A DNA stretch of 64,000 nucleotides, taken from positions 1,186,047,001 to 1,186,111,000 of the forward strand of contig CM028132.1 of assembly GCA_016271365.2 (NCBI GenBank), in the 5' to 3' direction. Below, piece by piece: positions 55,080 through 64,000 of the stretch. Position numbers and translations under genes: made by a program. Under the pieces are notes generated by a model. It ran no database searches, was not told the DNA's origin, and saw only the letters and a program-made list of their open reading frames with translations. Every line of letters begins with the position of its first letter. The first letter of the stretch is position 1. This DNA is from Neoceratodus forsteri (taxonomy: Eukaryota > Chordata > Ceratodontiformes > Ceratodontidae).

Positions 55080-56430
55080 AGTGCCGCACTCCCCCCTGTC
55101 TAGTTTAAATTCCAGTCAACCCCCAGCCTATTGTTAATGTACCCCTGCAGTTTTGCTCTTAGTAATCTAGCACCTTCATCACTTATGTGTAGCCTGTCTC
55201 TTGCATACAGTTGTTCATCCACCCATGGATCCCCCCAGCCTCCCAGACATGTGAAGCTCTCCTTCCCACACCACTGCCTTAGCCAGAGGTTAAAATCATT
55301 TAACCCTGAGTTACCTGGCCATGCAAGCTCAATGCACTGACAGGACTTCCGAGAAGACCAGGAAGCTCACCAATCCCTTACAGCCCTCTGCTAATTCCCT
55401 GAACCTTCTGTGAACCACCTCCACCTCTTTCCCCACCAAATCATTTGTGCCTAGATGCACTATTAGGTGCAGCTTACCTCCCACTAGATTGACGGAGTCT
55501 TTTATCCTGGGGAGTGCCTTCCTATCCTCCATTCCTGGATCACAAAAAACTGACCTCTCCTCAAAAACTACTTTCCTCCTTTGCCACTGAATCCCCTTAA
55601 TGATTGAATCCCCATATACAACCACTGCCCTAGTCCTTTCTTCCCTCAGGCTTGCCCCTTCTCCATTGACTTGCCCATTCACGCACCCTGCTTCCAGTGT
55701 AGGTACCTTCCTCTGCACTCTGTCCTCTCCACTTTGGCTTCCCCTGCCCCCTTTTTTTCATCCTCCCTTTCCTTGGTACTGGTTACCCTCCCTGTCTTCC
55801 TTGAACTATTCTCTCCTGAGTCCCATCTCTGGATTCCAGCTTTTGTCCCTCCTCCCCATTGCCCTACCCTTTTCCATGCTCTCCTCCCTTCTCCTTTCTC
55901 ATGCTGCATATTCTCCTCTCCCCCATGTGTGCTGCCTATGCTTGTCCTCCCTCTCGCTGTCCGTACTTTCCCTTTCCCTTTTTGTACACCCCTCTCAATT
56001 CCCCTTCCCTCACTTGGCCCTCTGCTGCTCACTGCTCCCCTTCCCCTCATTCTTTCATTGTTTCTCAACCCAGTCAGAGGCCAGTACCTGTTCGACTCCA
56101 CTGTATAGCTCCTGCCTAGTGCAATTTCCTCATCTCCCTCCTGTCCACAGCTGCTTTGTCCTCTTCCTACTCCGGGCCCCCCCATTCACTCTCCAGGCCC
56201 CCCAGTCCCCTTCACCCATCTTGTTTCCCCCTCCACCCTCTCAGTCCTTCTCCTTGTCCCCCCCTCCCTTCCTATCCACTCTCCTCCCTGTCCCCCATCA
56301 AAATCTCCTTCAACCTTGCTAGTTCAGCCTCCATCCTCCTTGGTTTTTGACAGATAAGGCATTCTCTTAGCTTCCACAGAGTGTTCATAAAAACAGCAGC
56401 CCCACAACCATTACAGTCAACTATTCTACC
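55080..56430 (-). pseudogene. CR1-C ORF1: zinc-like N-terminus and SGNH esterase
   Basis: The N-terminal cysteine pairs CNGCGAAVF and CLICQ lie at about 56335-56410. The esterase is open at 55329-55718 with the nucleophile block VVVYGDSIIKG, then LHLIVHLGTNDLVGKEVEVV, so both GDS and GTND blocks are retained. The His block (ARDRLHISDEGARLL-like) follows near 55140-55200 in another frame. The region between the zinc part and esterase is long and Ser/Pro- or Arg/Glu-rich, depending on frame. Frameshifts are present. Confidence 0.82.
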
Positions 56431-56689
56431 CCCCCATTTCCCTGGCTGCCTTTCATTGCTTGGTACTTAGAATTATCAGTTCCCCCCTCCAAGATGGCAC
56501 TAGCTGCTGTTGCCCTGTCCCCCACCAAACCCCATCTGCTATGATCCCCACCCCTGGTCCAAGCCGGTTCCTCCCTAGCTCTCCACATTTTTCCTTCCTT
56601 GTCTTGACCTCCTTCCTGATTGACTCACAAACTGCCAATTAGCCAAAAGCCCTTTCAGACAAGATTAAGATCCTCCCTTCCTTGTATAT

Positions 56690-57205
56690 TACACAGTCAT
56701 TTGAAAACACTTTCTGAACAAGCCCTGATCTCTCCCTGTCCCCTTTTCCAATTAACACTCTGGTCAGTCAAGAGCCCTCCCAAAACAAGCATAAACTGCC
56801 TCCTCAGTAACTAGGCATCAGTCTAGAGCTCTTCCAAAATGCAAGCAGAGACTGCCCCCTCATTAGTCTAGATGACAGGCAAAAATAAATATTTCACCAA
56901 GCAGAAACTGCCCCATCAGTAGCTAGGTGGCAGGCAATCATCAATATTTCTAACAGCAGAAACTGCCCCATTTAGCAGAGCCCCATAACTATATCAAGGT
57001 GAGTGGTAGCGATAAAAATGCCCCCCTTTGTCTAGCTTTAGTGCAAGCAATCAACCCTCCTTACACCAGCCCAGTTTTTCAGTTCAAATGATCGGCCCCA
57101 TCCTGCTGACTTGAGTGGTCCTATAAGCAATCAAGCCTCCTCTCCCTAGCCCAGTTCTTAGTTCAAGTGATCAGTCTTTTCCTGCTGACTTGAGTAAGTG
57201 GATCT
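56690..57205 (-). repeat. CR1-C 5' arrays, about 65-bp and about 85-bp units
   Basis: Units of about 65 bp with GCAGAAACTGCCCCATCAGT and TAGCTAGGTGGCAGGCAATC recur at about 56780-56970. Two units of about 85 bp with GCAATCAAGCCTCC, CAGTTC and CCTGCTGACTTGAGT lie at about 57045-57200. Confidence 0.75.
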
Positions 57206-57294
57206 TAATAGCAATCAATAAGGCCCTTCTTGGTATTGTCCCCACCTCTATGGGCATTTAATAGAGTCGAGGGCTGGGGTGGGTGGGAGGGACA

Positions 57295-57845
57295 AAATAA
57301 TTTCTCCTGTTCCAATGCCACCAGTCCCCTCTCTATGGCACAGAAAGCCGCCCCTGGATTCTCCTGGGTTTTCCTGCTGATGTGGCTGAAAGTGCCACCA
57401 CTGATTCCCAGTGCCCTCTCTATGGCCAAAACTGCCACCTCTGGTCCACTCCCTGTGGCCGAAAATGCCGCCACTAGTCCTCCTTCATGCAGCTGAGAGA
57501 AGCTGCTGCTGCTCTTCCTTCTGGGGCTGGGGCTGCCTTTTAAAGCCTTGATGGCTTTTGTCCTTCATGCCCCTTGCCATGATTGGTGCTCCAGCTCTCA
57601 ATATTGATTGGAGCTCTTCCTTGTGCCTGGACTGTTTGCCACTCGAGACACTCTCTCTCTCCTGTTCCAATGATGCCGGTCCCCTCTCTGCAGCTGAGAA
57701 AGCTGCCACTGGATTCTCCTGGTTTCTCTTGCTGATGCAGCCAAAAGTGCCACCACTGGTTGCCGGTCCCATCTCTGCAGCCAAAACTGCCACTGCCGGT
57801 CCTCCTGTGTGTGGCCAAGAAAAGCCGCCACTGCTCTTCAAAATT
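57295..57845 (-). repeat. CR1-C 5' tandem units, about 357 bp
   Basis: TCTCCTGTTCCAATG opens a unit near 57301 and again near 57658. Both continue with CCCCTCTCT, CTGGATTCTCCTGG and a series of GCCAAAACTGCCAC-type sub-repeats. The two units are about 80 percent alike by eye. As in CR1-B, they lie at the 5' end of the element. Confidence 0.8.
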
Positions 57846-57890
57846 GCTCCCTCACTATATATAACAGCAATCATTCCCCTGGAATGATAA

Positions 57891-58340
57891 GCCCAGAAGA
57901 TTTAGAATTTTACACAAGTTATGGAACTTTAATAATAAATTCAAACTTTGCTATGTTGTCTTGCGCACCCCTGCCTTCTCATGTCACATTTATTTCTAAA
58001 GCTAGGGTGAACTATGACCACTAAAACTAGCTAAATGACTATAAAACATTCTTAAAATCTTTACAAATAAATATTTTGAAAAATGTTTGAAACAAGGCAA
58101 AACAAACTCATTTAGTATGGAAAAATAATTTAATTCAGACCACTGAATAGCAATTGTAAAGGCACTATAACAAATAATACTCAAGTAAAAAGAAAACTGA
58201 TTCTTGTCTGAACCTTTCACCAGGTTCTGGAAGGAGAGGCAGGGATTAGGGATTGTTAAACATAGTGAGGGGCCCTTTTGGAAGAAACAACATTACTACA
58301 GTGAGTAATTTTTTTTCTTCAAACCCTAGATATCCCTCAC
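57891..58340. other. Unassigned AT-rich segment ending in the right inverted repeat
   Basis: AT-rich and without coding signal. The right copy of the inverted repeat is at 58293-58320. AGTGAGGGG (58264) and CCCTCACTTAA (58332) are also opposed around it. Confidence 0.5.
58293..58320 (-). repeat. Right copy of the 27/28-bp inverted repeat
   Basis: TTACTACAGTGAGTAATT followed by a T-run and CTTC. It pairs with 52092-52118 over about 6.2 kb. The two outer flanks (GGATCT and GGGTTT when aligned) also look alike. Confidence 0.85.
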
Positions 58341-58434
58341 TTAACATAGAAACATAGACCTTGATGGCAGATAAGGACTGCTTGGCCCACCCAGTTTGCC
58401 CATTTCCCTACCTGTTGGATAAGCTGCAGATCCT
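58341..58434 (-). mobile_element. CR1-G LINE, 3' end (part 1 of 3)
   Basis: The minus-strand CR1 tail shows ACATAGAAACATAGACC and GGCAGATAAGGACTGCTTGG, closely like CR1-B. It breaks at AAGCTGCAGATCCTA, where the CR1-B equivalent continues. CR1-G resumes at about 59495 and again at 63447. Confidence 0.85.
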
Positions 58435-59494
58435 ATTTATTTATTGAAATGTTTCACCAGGAAAGCACACTGAACAACAAGTTGCTCATCTCCCAGTGCA
58501 ACCTGGGGGGACGGGGTACAGAGTGGATAAACAGTTACATTCAAGGTACTGGAGAATACAGGTTACATACAGTGAGAAAGTAGTAGGCAAATAAATGCAC
58601 ATTCTAGACATAAGAGGCAACAGTTACATACAGTGAAATAAAACAGTAGGCAAATTAATGGATGGCAATGTAGAGTAAGTTGGGGGAATGGGGAGTAGCA
58701 CAGGTGTGAATCTATGATAGATGAGAACAAGTAGTAAGGGAACAATCTGATATAAACAGACTAGAGAAGATTAGGGAAAGGTAAGTGCATTTGCTTTAGG
58801 TGTAAATTCATGAAGTGCCAGAGGTAAAAGTATGGACTGGGAACAGGAGTGGGAGGACAGGGGGGGACCAGATACTGTGGGTACCTCCAGGATGCTGAGA
58901 ACCCCGCAAGGGGGTCCAGGTGTGCCAGTGGAGGTGGAAATTCGTAAAGGGAACCAGAGTTTTGGGAGGGGTAGGTAACTAAGTGCAAGAGTGGGAAGAA
59001 AAGAGGAGGGGAAGGAGGAGAGGTAGACGATGAAAATGGGACAGCCAGGTCCAAAGGGCAAATAAAGTATTGTGAGAAAAGGCCTAGTTAGGAGGGGGAG
59101 GGGAGGGGGAAAGCAAAAGAGGGCACATCAGGATGAATGTTTACCCTGTGGGGGGGGAGTCTCTCCAGGATGCTGAAATCCCTGTAAGAGGATGGGAAAG
59201 GCTGGAAGGGATTAGGGAGGATTTAGAGGCAAGCCAAGGGGAGTGGAAAGAATATGCATATTTGCAAGGGGTTACTGGTTACTTATGTGCAGAACAGGGG
59301 TAAGAAGAGGGAAAACATAAAGAAGGAGGGGGGAGGGAGAGCCGAGTCCAGGAGGGTCCCTTCAGGATGCTGAGAACCCTGCAAGGGGGCATGGGTGGCT
59401 ACAGATATTGTAGGGGAGGGAAGGTAGGTAGGAGTAAATGAGGTTATGTGGTGCAGCTAGACATATGTGGGAACGTAGCTTAGGGTGGGTCACC
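58435..59494 (-). mobile_element. LINE 3' fragment (LINE-B-like) inserted in CR1-G
   Basis: It starts at a TTTATTTATT tail and resembles the LINE-B 3' end (shared order of GCTCAT, a GGGGGACGGG/GGGGGACATGGG block and AAACAGTT). Inside, CCAGGATGCTGAGAACCC recurs at about 58889, 59165 (diverged) and 59367, indicating tandem 3' UTR units of about 200-275 bp. No coding part is present, so it is a 5'-truncated insertion. Confidence 0.65.
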
Positions 59495-59664
59495 CCACAC
59501 AAGAATTGCCTTATGTCTGTCCCATACATTCCTGAACTCCCCCACTGTTTTTGACCCCACAACCTCCTCAGGAAGGCAGTATTTACGTTATTCCAATCAA
59601 TCATCCTGTGAAAAAAATACTCTGCATTGCCCCTGTTGGCCCCCTCCTCTATCTTCAAACTTAG
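59495..59664 (-). mobile_element. CR1-G LINE (part 2 of 3)
   Basis: GAATTGCCTTATGTCTGTCC, CCCCCACTGTTTTTGACCCC and CCTCTATCTTCAAAC follow the order of CR1-B 44641-44797. It codes the ORF2 C-terminal region. It is cut at about 59664 by CR1-D. Confidence 0.85.
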
Positions 59665-59859
59665 ACTCCCATCACTCGGGTGCTCTCCAACATATTACCC
59701 ACAAAACATATCAAAACTACAAACAGGTATCTGCCTCTATCTCCGAAATCAAACAAAGGGGCAGAGGACACTGCAGAGCAGGACACTGCAGCACAGGTGC
59801 TAGCACAACAAAACTAACCCAAAACAGGAACCAAAACAAAAAAAAGCAAAAAGAAATCC

Positions 59860-60365
59860 AAAAAACTTCTGATCATAGGAGACTCCATGATTCGGGGAGT
59901 TCATACCTATCTTCAGCTAGGGGTAATGGTCAGATGTCTCCCCGGTACATCAGTATGGAGAGACAATGACCGTATTGCCTAGACTGTTCAGGAAGCAGGG
60001 GATAACATTGATGTCCTGGTACACATAGGGACTAATGATCTCGCCAGCTGGTCAGTTGTGGAGACCAAGGAACACTTGACCAGGTTGGGTGACAAACTAT
60101 CATCCATTTCATCCTGCATCTCTTTCTCTGAGATCCTGCCGGTCTGGGAGAGGGGGGCAGATGGACGGAAGGTCAGAGAAGGGGAGATAGGGGAGCTAAA
60201 CATGTGGCTCAAGGGCTAGTGCCAGGAAAAAGGACACAAATTTGTACGGAACTGGCAACAGTTTTGGGAGCAAAAGTTCTTTAAATTTATGGACTGCATC
60301 TGACTAAGGAGGGAGTCAGTGCATTGGGGCAGAAGTTTGATGTCTTTTCAGAATCTTTAAACTAG
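59860..60365 (+). pseudogene. CR1-D ORF1: SGNH esterase part
   Basis: The plus frame reads LLIIGDSMIRGVHTYLQ (GDS nucleophile block), VLVHIGTNDLASWSVVETK (GTND block) and a final block near 60300 in which the usual catalytic-His context is degenerate. Three stops (near 59980, 60220 and 60300) break the frame. The N-terminal zinc-like part is not recognisable upstream (59665-59860), so the 5' end is truncated or diverged. Confidence 0.8.
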
Positions 60366-60569
60366 CAAATGGGGAGAGGGGTGCAGCACCCCATACGTTG
60401 AATGGGAAGAACACCCCTCTCCCCTCAGCTAGTGGTTAAACAGGAGTTCAGCATGTTTGCAGCTCATTTGCATCACCAGGTAAGGAAAAAGGTCCAGCTC
60501 CCAATACAACGCACAGGGGAAACGCCAGACCTCACCCAACAGCTAACACACCAAAATCTGCCCAATGGA

Positions 60570-63179
60570 AAATCATGTACACAAATGCTCGCAGTCTGGG
60601 AAACAAGATCCCAGACCTGCAGGCAATAATGACATAGGCTAAACTGGACATAGTAGCAATTAGTGAGACGTGGTTTACCAGTAACCACACTTGGGAGGCT
60701 TCAGTACCTGTCTATGTACTGTTCAGGAGAGACCGAGTTGCAAAAAGTGGGGGTGGAGTAGCCCTGTATGTCAATGAAAATATCAAAGCTACAGAAATTC
60801 AGAATATACATAAGGAGACAGAAGAACTGTGGGTTACCCTGGAAACAGGAAATGGAACAGCCATAAGAACTGGGGTTGTATACAGGCCCCCAGACCAGGG
60901 GGAGGACATAGACTCATTACTGTTAGAAGATATACAAAACATGACAGCTAAAGGGGAGGTTCTGATAATGGGAGACTTCAACATGCCAGATACAGATTGG
61001 TCAATACCAGCAGGAACATCTGCCAGAACTAGACACATGGTGGATTCCCTGCAGGGGGAGGGCCTCAAACAACTGGTACGACAACCCACAAGAGACAGGG
61101 CTATCCTAGATTGAGTACTGACTAACAGGAAAAGGATCACCGATCTCCAAGTAGAAGGTCACCTGGGGGCCAGTGATGATCACATGGTATGGTTCAGTTT
61201 GGCCACTACAACTAAATCATCCTATCCCAAGGCAAACATATGGGACTTCAGAGGAGCTGACTTTGGTAAGATGGCCAAAAGAGTTAATCTAGCCCTGGCA
61301 AAAAGAAATACAGGTGAGGGGGTACAGGCAAAGTGGGCACTCAATAAGAATGCAATACTTGAAGCAACATCCCATTGTGTTAGAGAGAAAAGGAAGTGCA
61401 AAAGAAGGAAACCACTTTGATTCTCAAAAACAGTAGCAGAAAAGGTCAGAGCCAAAAGGCTGGCCTTCAGAAAATATAAGGGAATGCAGTGGGATGAAGA
61501 TATGGAGGCATACCAAACTTCCCTAAGGGCAGCAGGGAAGGCAGTAAGGCAGGCAAAGTCCCAAACTGAGGAAACACTAGCACAGACAGCAAAAGAAGGT
61601 GACAAGACTTTCTATAGCTACATTAGTGAAAGGAGAAAGTCCAGAGGGGGGTATTACTAAGATCAAAGGAGATAAGGGGGCATGTGAGGAGGAGGACCAT
61701 GTAAAATCATCTATCCTAAACAGATACTTCTGCTCAGTATTTACTGAAGAGAAGGTAGGGCAGGGCCCACAGCTCAGCACCATGGATACAAGGGGGAGGG
61801 AGGTGAGCACTAGTCCCTTCACAAAAGAAAGGGTCCTACAAGGGCTCGATAAGCTCAGAGTGGACAAGGCAATGGGACCTAATGGCATACATCCCAGGGC
61901 ACTAAAGGAGCTAGGGGTGGAACTAGCAGAGCCATTATCAGTACTTTTTAGTGAGTCTCTGAGCACAGGAGAGGTCCCAGAAGACTGGAGAAGGGCTCAT
62001 GTGATCCCACTCCACAAGAGTGGTAGCAGGGAGGAGGCAGAGAACTACAGACCAGTCAGTCTTACCTCAGTAGTGGACAAGATTATGGAGGCACTCTTTA
62101 AGGAAGGGATAGTGCAACACCTGGAATCCATAGGAGCACAGGATCCAAGACAGCATGGGTTTATGAAAGGAAGGTCCTGTCAAACTAATCTCATAGATTT
62201 CTTTGACTGGGTAACTAGAGTGGTGGACCAAGGGGGAGCAGTTGATGTCGCCTACCTTGACTTCAGCAAAGCTATCGATACTGTTCCACATAGAAGATTG
62301 ATTAATAAGCTGGGTAGGCTTGGGGTGGGTCAGAAGTTGGTCAACTGGGTGGCAAACTGGTTGACGGGCAGAAAACAGAGAGTGGTGGTAAACAGTATAC
62401 AGTCAGAAGAGCTGCAAGTCACAAGTGGGGTACCTCAGGGATCAGTCCTGGGGCCAGTCCTCTTCAATATCTTCATCAGCAACATTGCAGATGGACTAGA
62501 GGGTAAGGTTTGTCTGTTTGCAGATGACACCAAGATCTGCAACAGAGTAGATGATCCAGATGGGGTGGGCAGAATGAGAAGAGATCTGGATAAACTAGCA
62601 AAATGGTCGGAAGAGTGGCAGCTGTGGTTTAATGCAAAGAAGTGCAAAATCATGCACATAGGGAAGAGAAACCCTGAAGCCACCTATAAGCTGGGAGGGG
62701 AGTTGTTAGCAGTCACAAGGGAAGAAAGAGACTTGGGCATCATCATCACCGATGACCTGAAATCATCCAAGCAGACCACTAAAGCAGTAGGTAAGGCTAG
62801 GGGGATGCTAGAGTGTATTAGTAGGGGTATCACAAGTCGGAAGAGGGAGGTAATAATCCTTCTTTACAAGACTCTGGTTAGGTCCCATCTGGAGTACTGC
62901 AAGCAGTACTGGAGGCCACACCTTCAGAAGGACATTAACCAAACTGAGGCAGTCCAGAGAGAGGCAACCAAAATGGTGCAGGGATTGCATCAGAAAACAC
63001 ATGAGGAGAGATTAACAGAGCTCAATATGTATACCCTACAGCAAAGGAGGGCGAGAGGTGATATGATCGAAATATTCAAACACCTTAAGGGCATTAACAA
63101 GGTGAAAGAGTCTAACATGTTTCACTATAAGAAAAATAGCAGGACAAGAGGACGCAGCATGAGATTAGAGGGAGGCTGA
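60570..63179 (+). pseudogene. CR1-D ORF2: endonuclease and reverse transcriptase
   Basis: Endonuclease: YTNARSLGNKIPDLQAI, ISETWFTSNHTWEASV, IMGDFNMPDTDWS and GASDDHMVWFS. A stop lies near 60640, another near 61115 and one near 61420. After a frameshift around 61650 a 526-codon frame (61599-63179) holds the RT: SPFTKERVLQGLDKLRVDKA, PEDWRRAHVIPLHKSG, QHGFMKGRSCQTNLIDFFDW, YLDFSKAIDTVPHRRL, SGVPQGSVLGPVLFN and an intact FADDTKICN box. It then runs to the C-terminal ARGMLECISRGITSRKREVI and GDMIEIFKHLKGINKV. The RT catalytic triad is complete, but the endonuclease is broken. Confidence 0.9.
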
Positions 63180-63446
63180 TTAAGGGGTAATGTGAGGAAG
63201 TTCTTTTTCACAGAAAGGGTGGTGGATGCATGAAACGGCCTACGTCAGGAAGTGGTGGATATGAATACAGTGCAGGGCTCAAACAGGCATGGGATAGGTA
63301 TAAGGGAGCAATACAGATGAGTATGAATAGATAGGCCATTGACAGAGCAAAGGCCGATGGCACATTTATGAGGTAGAAAAAGAAATGGGCAGACTGGATA
63401 GACCTTGTGGTCCTTTTCTGCCATCAACTTCTATGTTTCTATGTTA

Positions 63447-64000
63447 TTCTTGTACATCTCTTTTTCTGAAAGATGCTACCCTCTTGGACTTTGTTGATTC
63501 CCTTGAGGTACTTGAAAGTTTCTATCATGTCCCCCCTCTCCTTCCTTTCCTTGAGGGTATAGATATTAAGCTTCTTTAGTCTCTCTTTGTATGGTTTCTG
63601 GTGCAGACCCTGCACCATTTTAGTTGCCCTCCTCTGGACTGCCTCCATCCTGTCTATGTCCTTGTGGAGATGGGGTCTCCAGAACTGCACACAGTACTCC
63701 AGATGGGATCTCAAGAACTGTCTGTACAGAGGGATAACAACTTCTTGTTTTCTACTGGTGATCCCTCTCCCTATGCATCCCAGTATCACCCCAGCCCGCC
63801 TTACTGCCTTCTCACATTGCCTGCCTACCTTTAGGTTGTCTGATATGACTAACCCCAGGTCTCTTTCCATTTTTGTTGTTGCTAGTACCCACCCCCCACC
63901 ATTGTGTACTCTTCCCTGGTTTTTGTTTCCTGGTGCATTACTCTGCAATCTTTTGCATTGAAGCCAAACTGCCATACTTTTGACCATTCCTCCAACCTTG
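63447..64000 (-). mobile_element. CR1-G LINE (part 3 of 3), runs off the window
   Basis: Minus-strand ORF2 C-terminal region, open at 63439-63987: VLATTKMERDLGLVISDNLK, LGCIGRGITSRKQEVVIPLY, LRSHLEYCVQFWRPHLHKDI and KERKERGDMIETFKYLKGIN. It continues beyond 64000 toward the RT palm. It belongs with 58341-58434 and 59495-59664. Confidence 0.88.

Larger units (their letters stand above)
52119..57890 (-). mobile_element. CR1-C LINE, long, with tandem 5' arrays
   Basis: The 3' end near 52120 shows CACAGAATCATAGAATCA and GCCCATCGAGTCTGCCC. ORF2 and ORF1 follow on the minus strand, then about 1.3 kb of 5' sequence built from tandem repeats. At about 5.8 kb it is the longest CR1 here. It belongs to a different subfamily from CR1-A/B/D by tail and coding sequence. 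The 5' boundary is approximate. Confidence 0.85.
59665..63446 (+). mobile_element. CR1-D LINE, near full length, inserted in CR1-G
   Basis: A 3.8-kb plus-strand CR1 with ORF1, ORF2 and a 3' end at about 63445 (TGGGCAGACTGGATAGACC, TCTATGTTTCTATGTTA). The host CR1-G continues on the far side with TTCTTGTACATCTC, the sequence expected after CTTCAAA. It has the longest open RT frame of the CR1 copies here. Confidence 0.92.

Noticed and set aside
55600..56322. 240-residue plus-strand open frame, Ser/Pro/Leu-rich
   Set aside because: It is the antisense of CR1-C ORF1, whose motifs (GDS, GTND, cysteine pairs) are clear on the minus strand.
1..64000. Intact host protein-coding gene
   Set aside because: Every frame with recognisable motifs belongs to a transposable element or a decayed transposase-derived gene.

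Overview
The window reads as vertebrate genomic DNA made almost entirely of transposable elements. I found no intact host gene, rRNA, CRISPR array or bacterial-style operon. The repeat mix is CR1-type LINEs with a GDSL/SGNH esterase in ORF1, an L2/Jockey-like LINE, a Ty3/gypsy element with very long LTRs, a HARBI1-type Harbinger transposon, tRNA-derived SINEs and a hAT-derived KIAA1586-like relic. CR1 3' ends carry repeated 'ATAGAAACATAG' and 'GGCAGATAAGGACC'-type sequence. This fits a large-genome, CR1-rich vertebrate, most likely an amphibian (possibly a caecilian) or a reptile. The species call is inference.

Layout. 1-2.3 kb: unassigned, with one MIR-like SINE trace. 2.3-4.3 kb: a 21-bp coding-phase tandem repeat followed by a decayed hAT/KIAA1586-like gene. 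4.6-6.2 kb: an old minus-strand CR1. 6.4-8.8 kb: a tRNA-SINE and a LINE fragment. 8.8-24.8 kb: a plus-strand CR1 (CR1-A) split by a 12,078-bp gypsy element (11099-23176, minus strand). The gypsy LTRs are 3.09 and 3.43 kb and its target duplication is AGGG. 25.8-26.3 kb: a foldback DNA element. 27.9-35.7 kb: a 7,742-bp Harbinger element with 16-bp terminal inverted repeats, a spliced transposase, a minus-strand Myb/SANT-like gene and a third, three-exon MADF-like gene. 36-39.3 kb: a small inverted-repeat element, a possible solo LTR, CR1 3' pieces and hairpins. 39.35-42.6 kb: a solo LTR related to the gypsy LTRs, with TTTA target duplication. 42.6-52.1 kb: an L2/Jockey-like LINE (LINE-B) split by a near full-length CR1 (CR1-B). 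52.1-58.3 kb: a long CR1 (CR1-C) with tandem 5' arrays, bracketed by a 27-bp inverted repeat. 58.3-64 kb: a minus-strand CR1 (CR1-G) interrupted first by a LINE 3' fragment and then by a near full-length plus-strand CR1 (CR1-D).

The elements work as self-contained systems. CR1 units pair an ORF1 (zinc-like N-terminus plus esterase) with an ORF2 (endonuclease plus reverse transcriptase). The gypsy element has gag, and pol in the -1 frame relative to gag, with damage visible mostly as TGA stops. The Harbinger element pairs a DDE nuclease with two different predicted DNA-binding proteins, which share a divergent intergenic region full of GCGC-type motifs that also occur near the element ends. 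The extra MADF-like gene is the best candidate here for something under-described.
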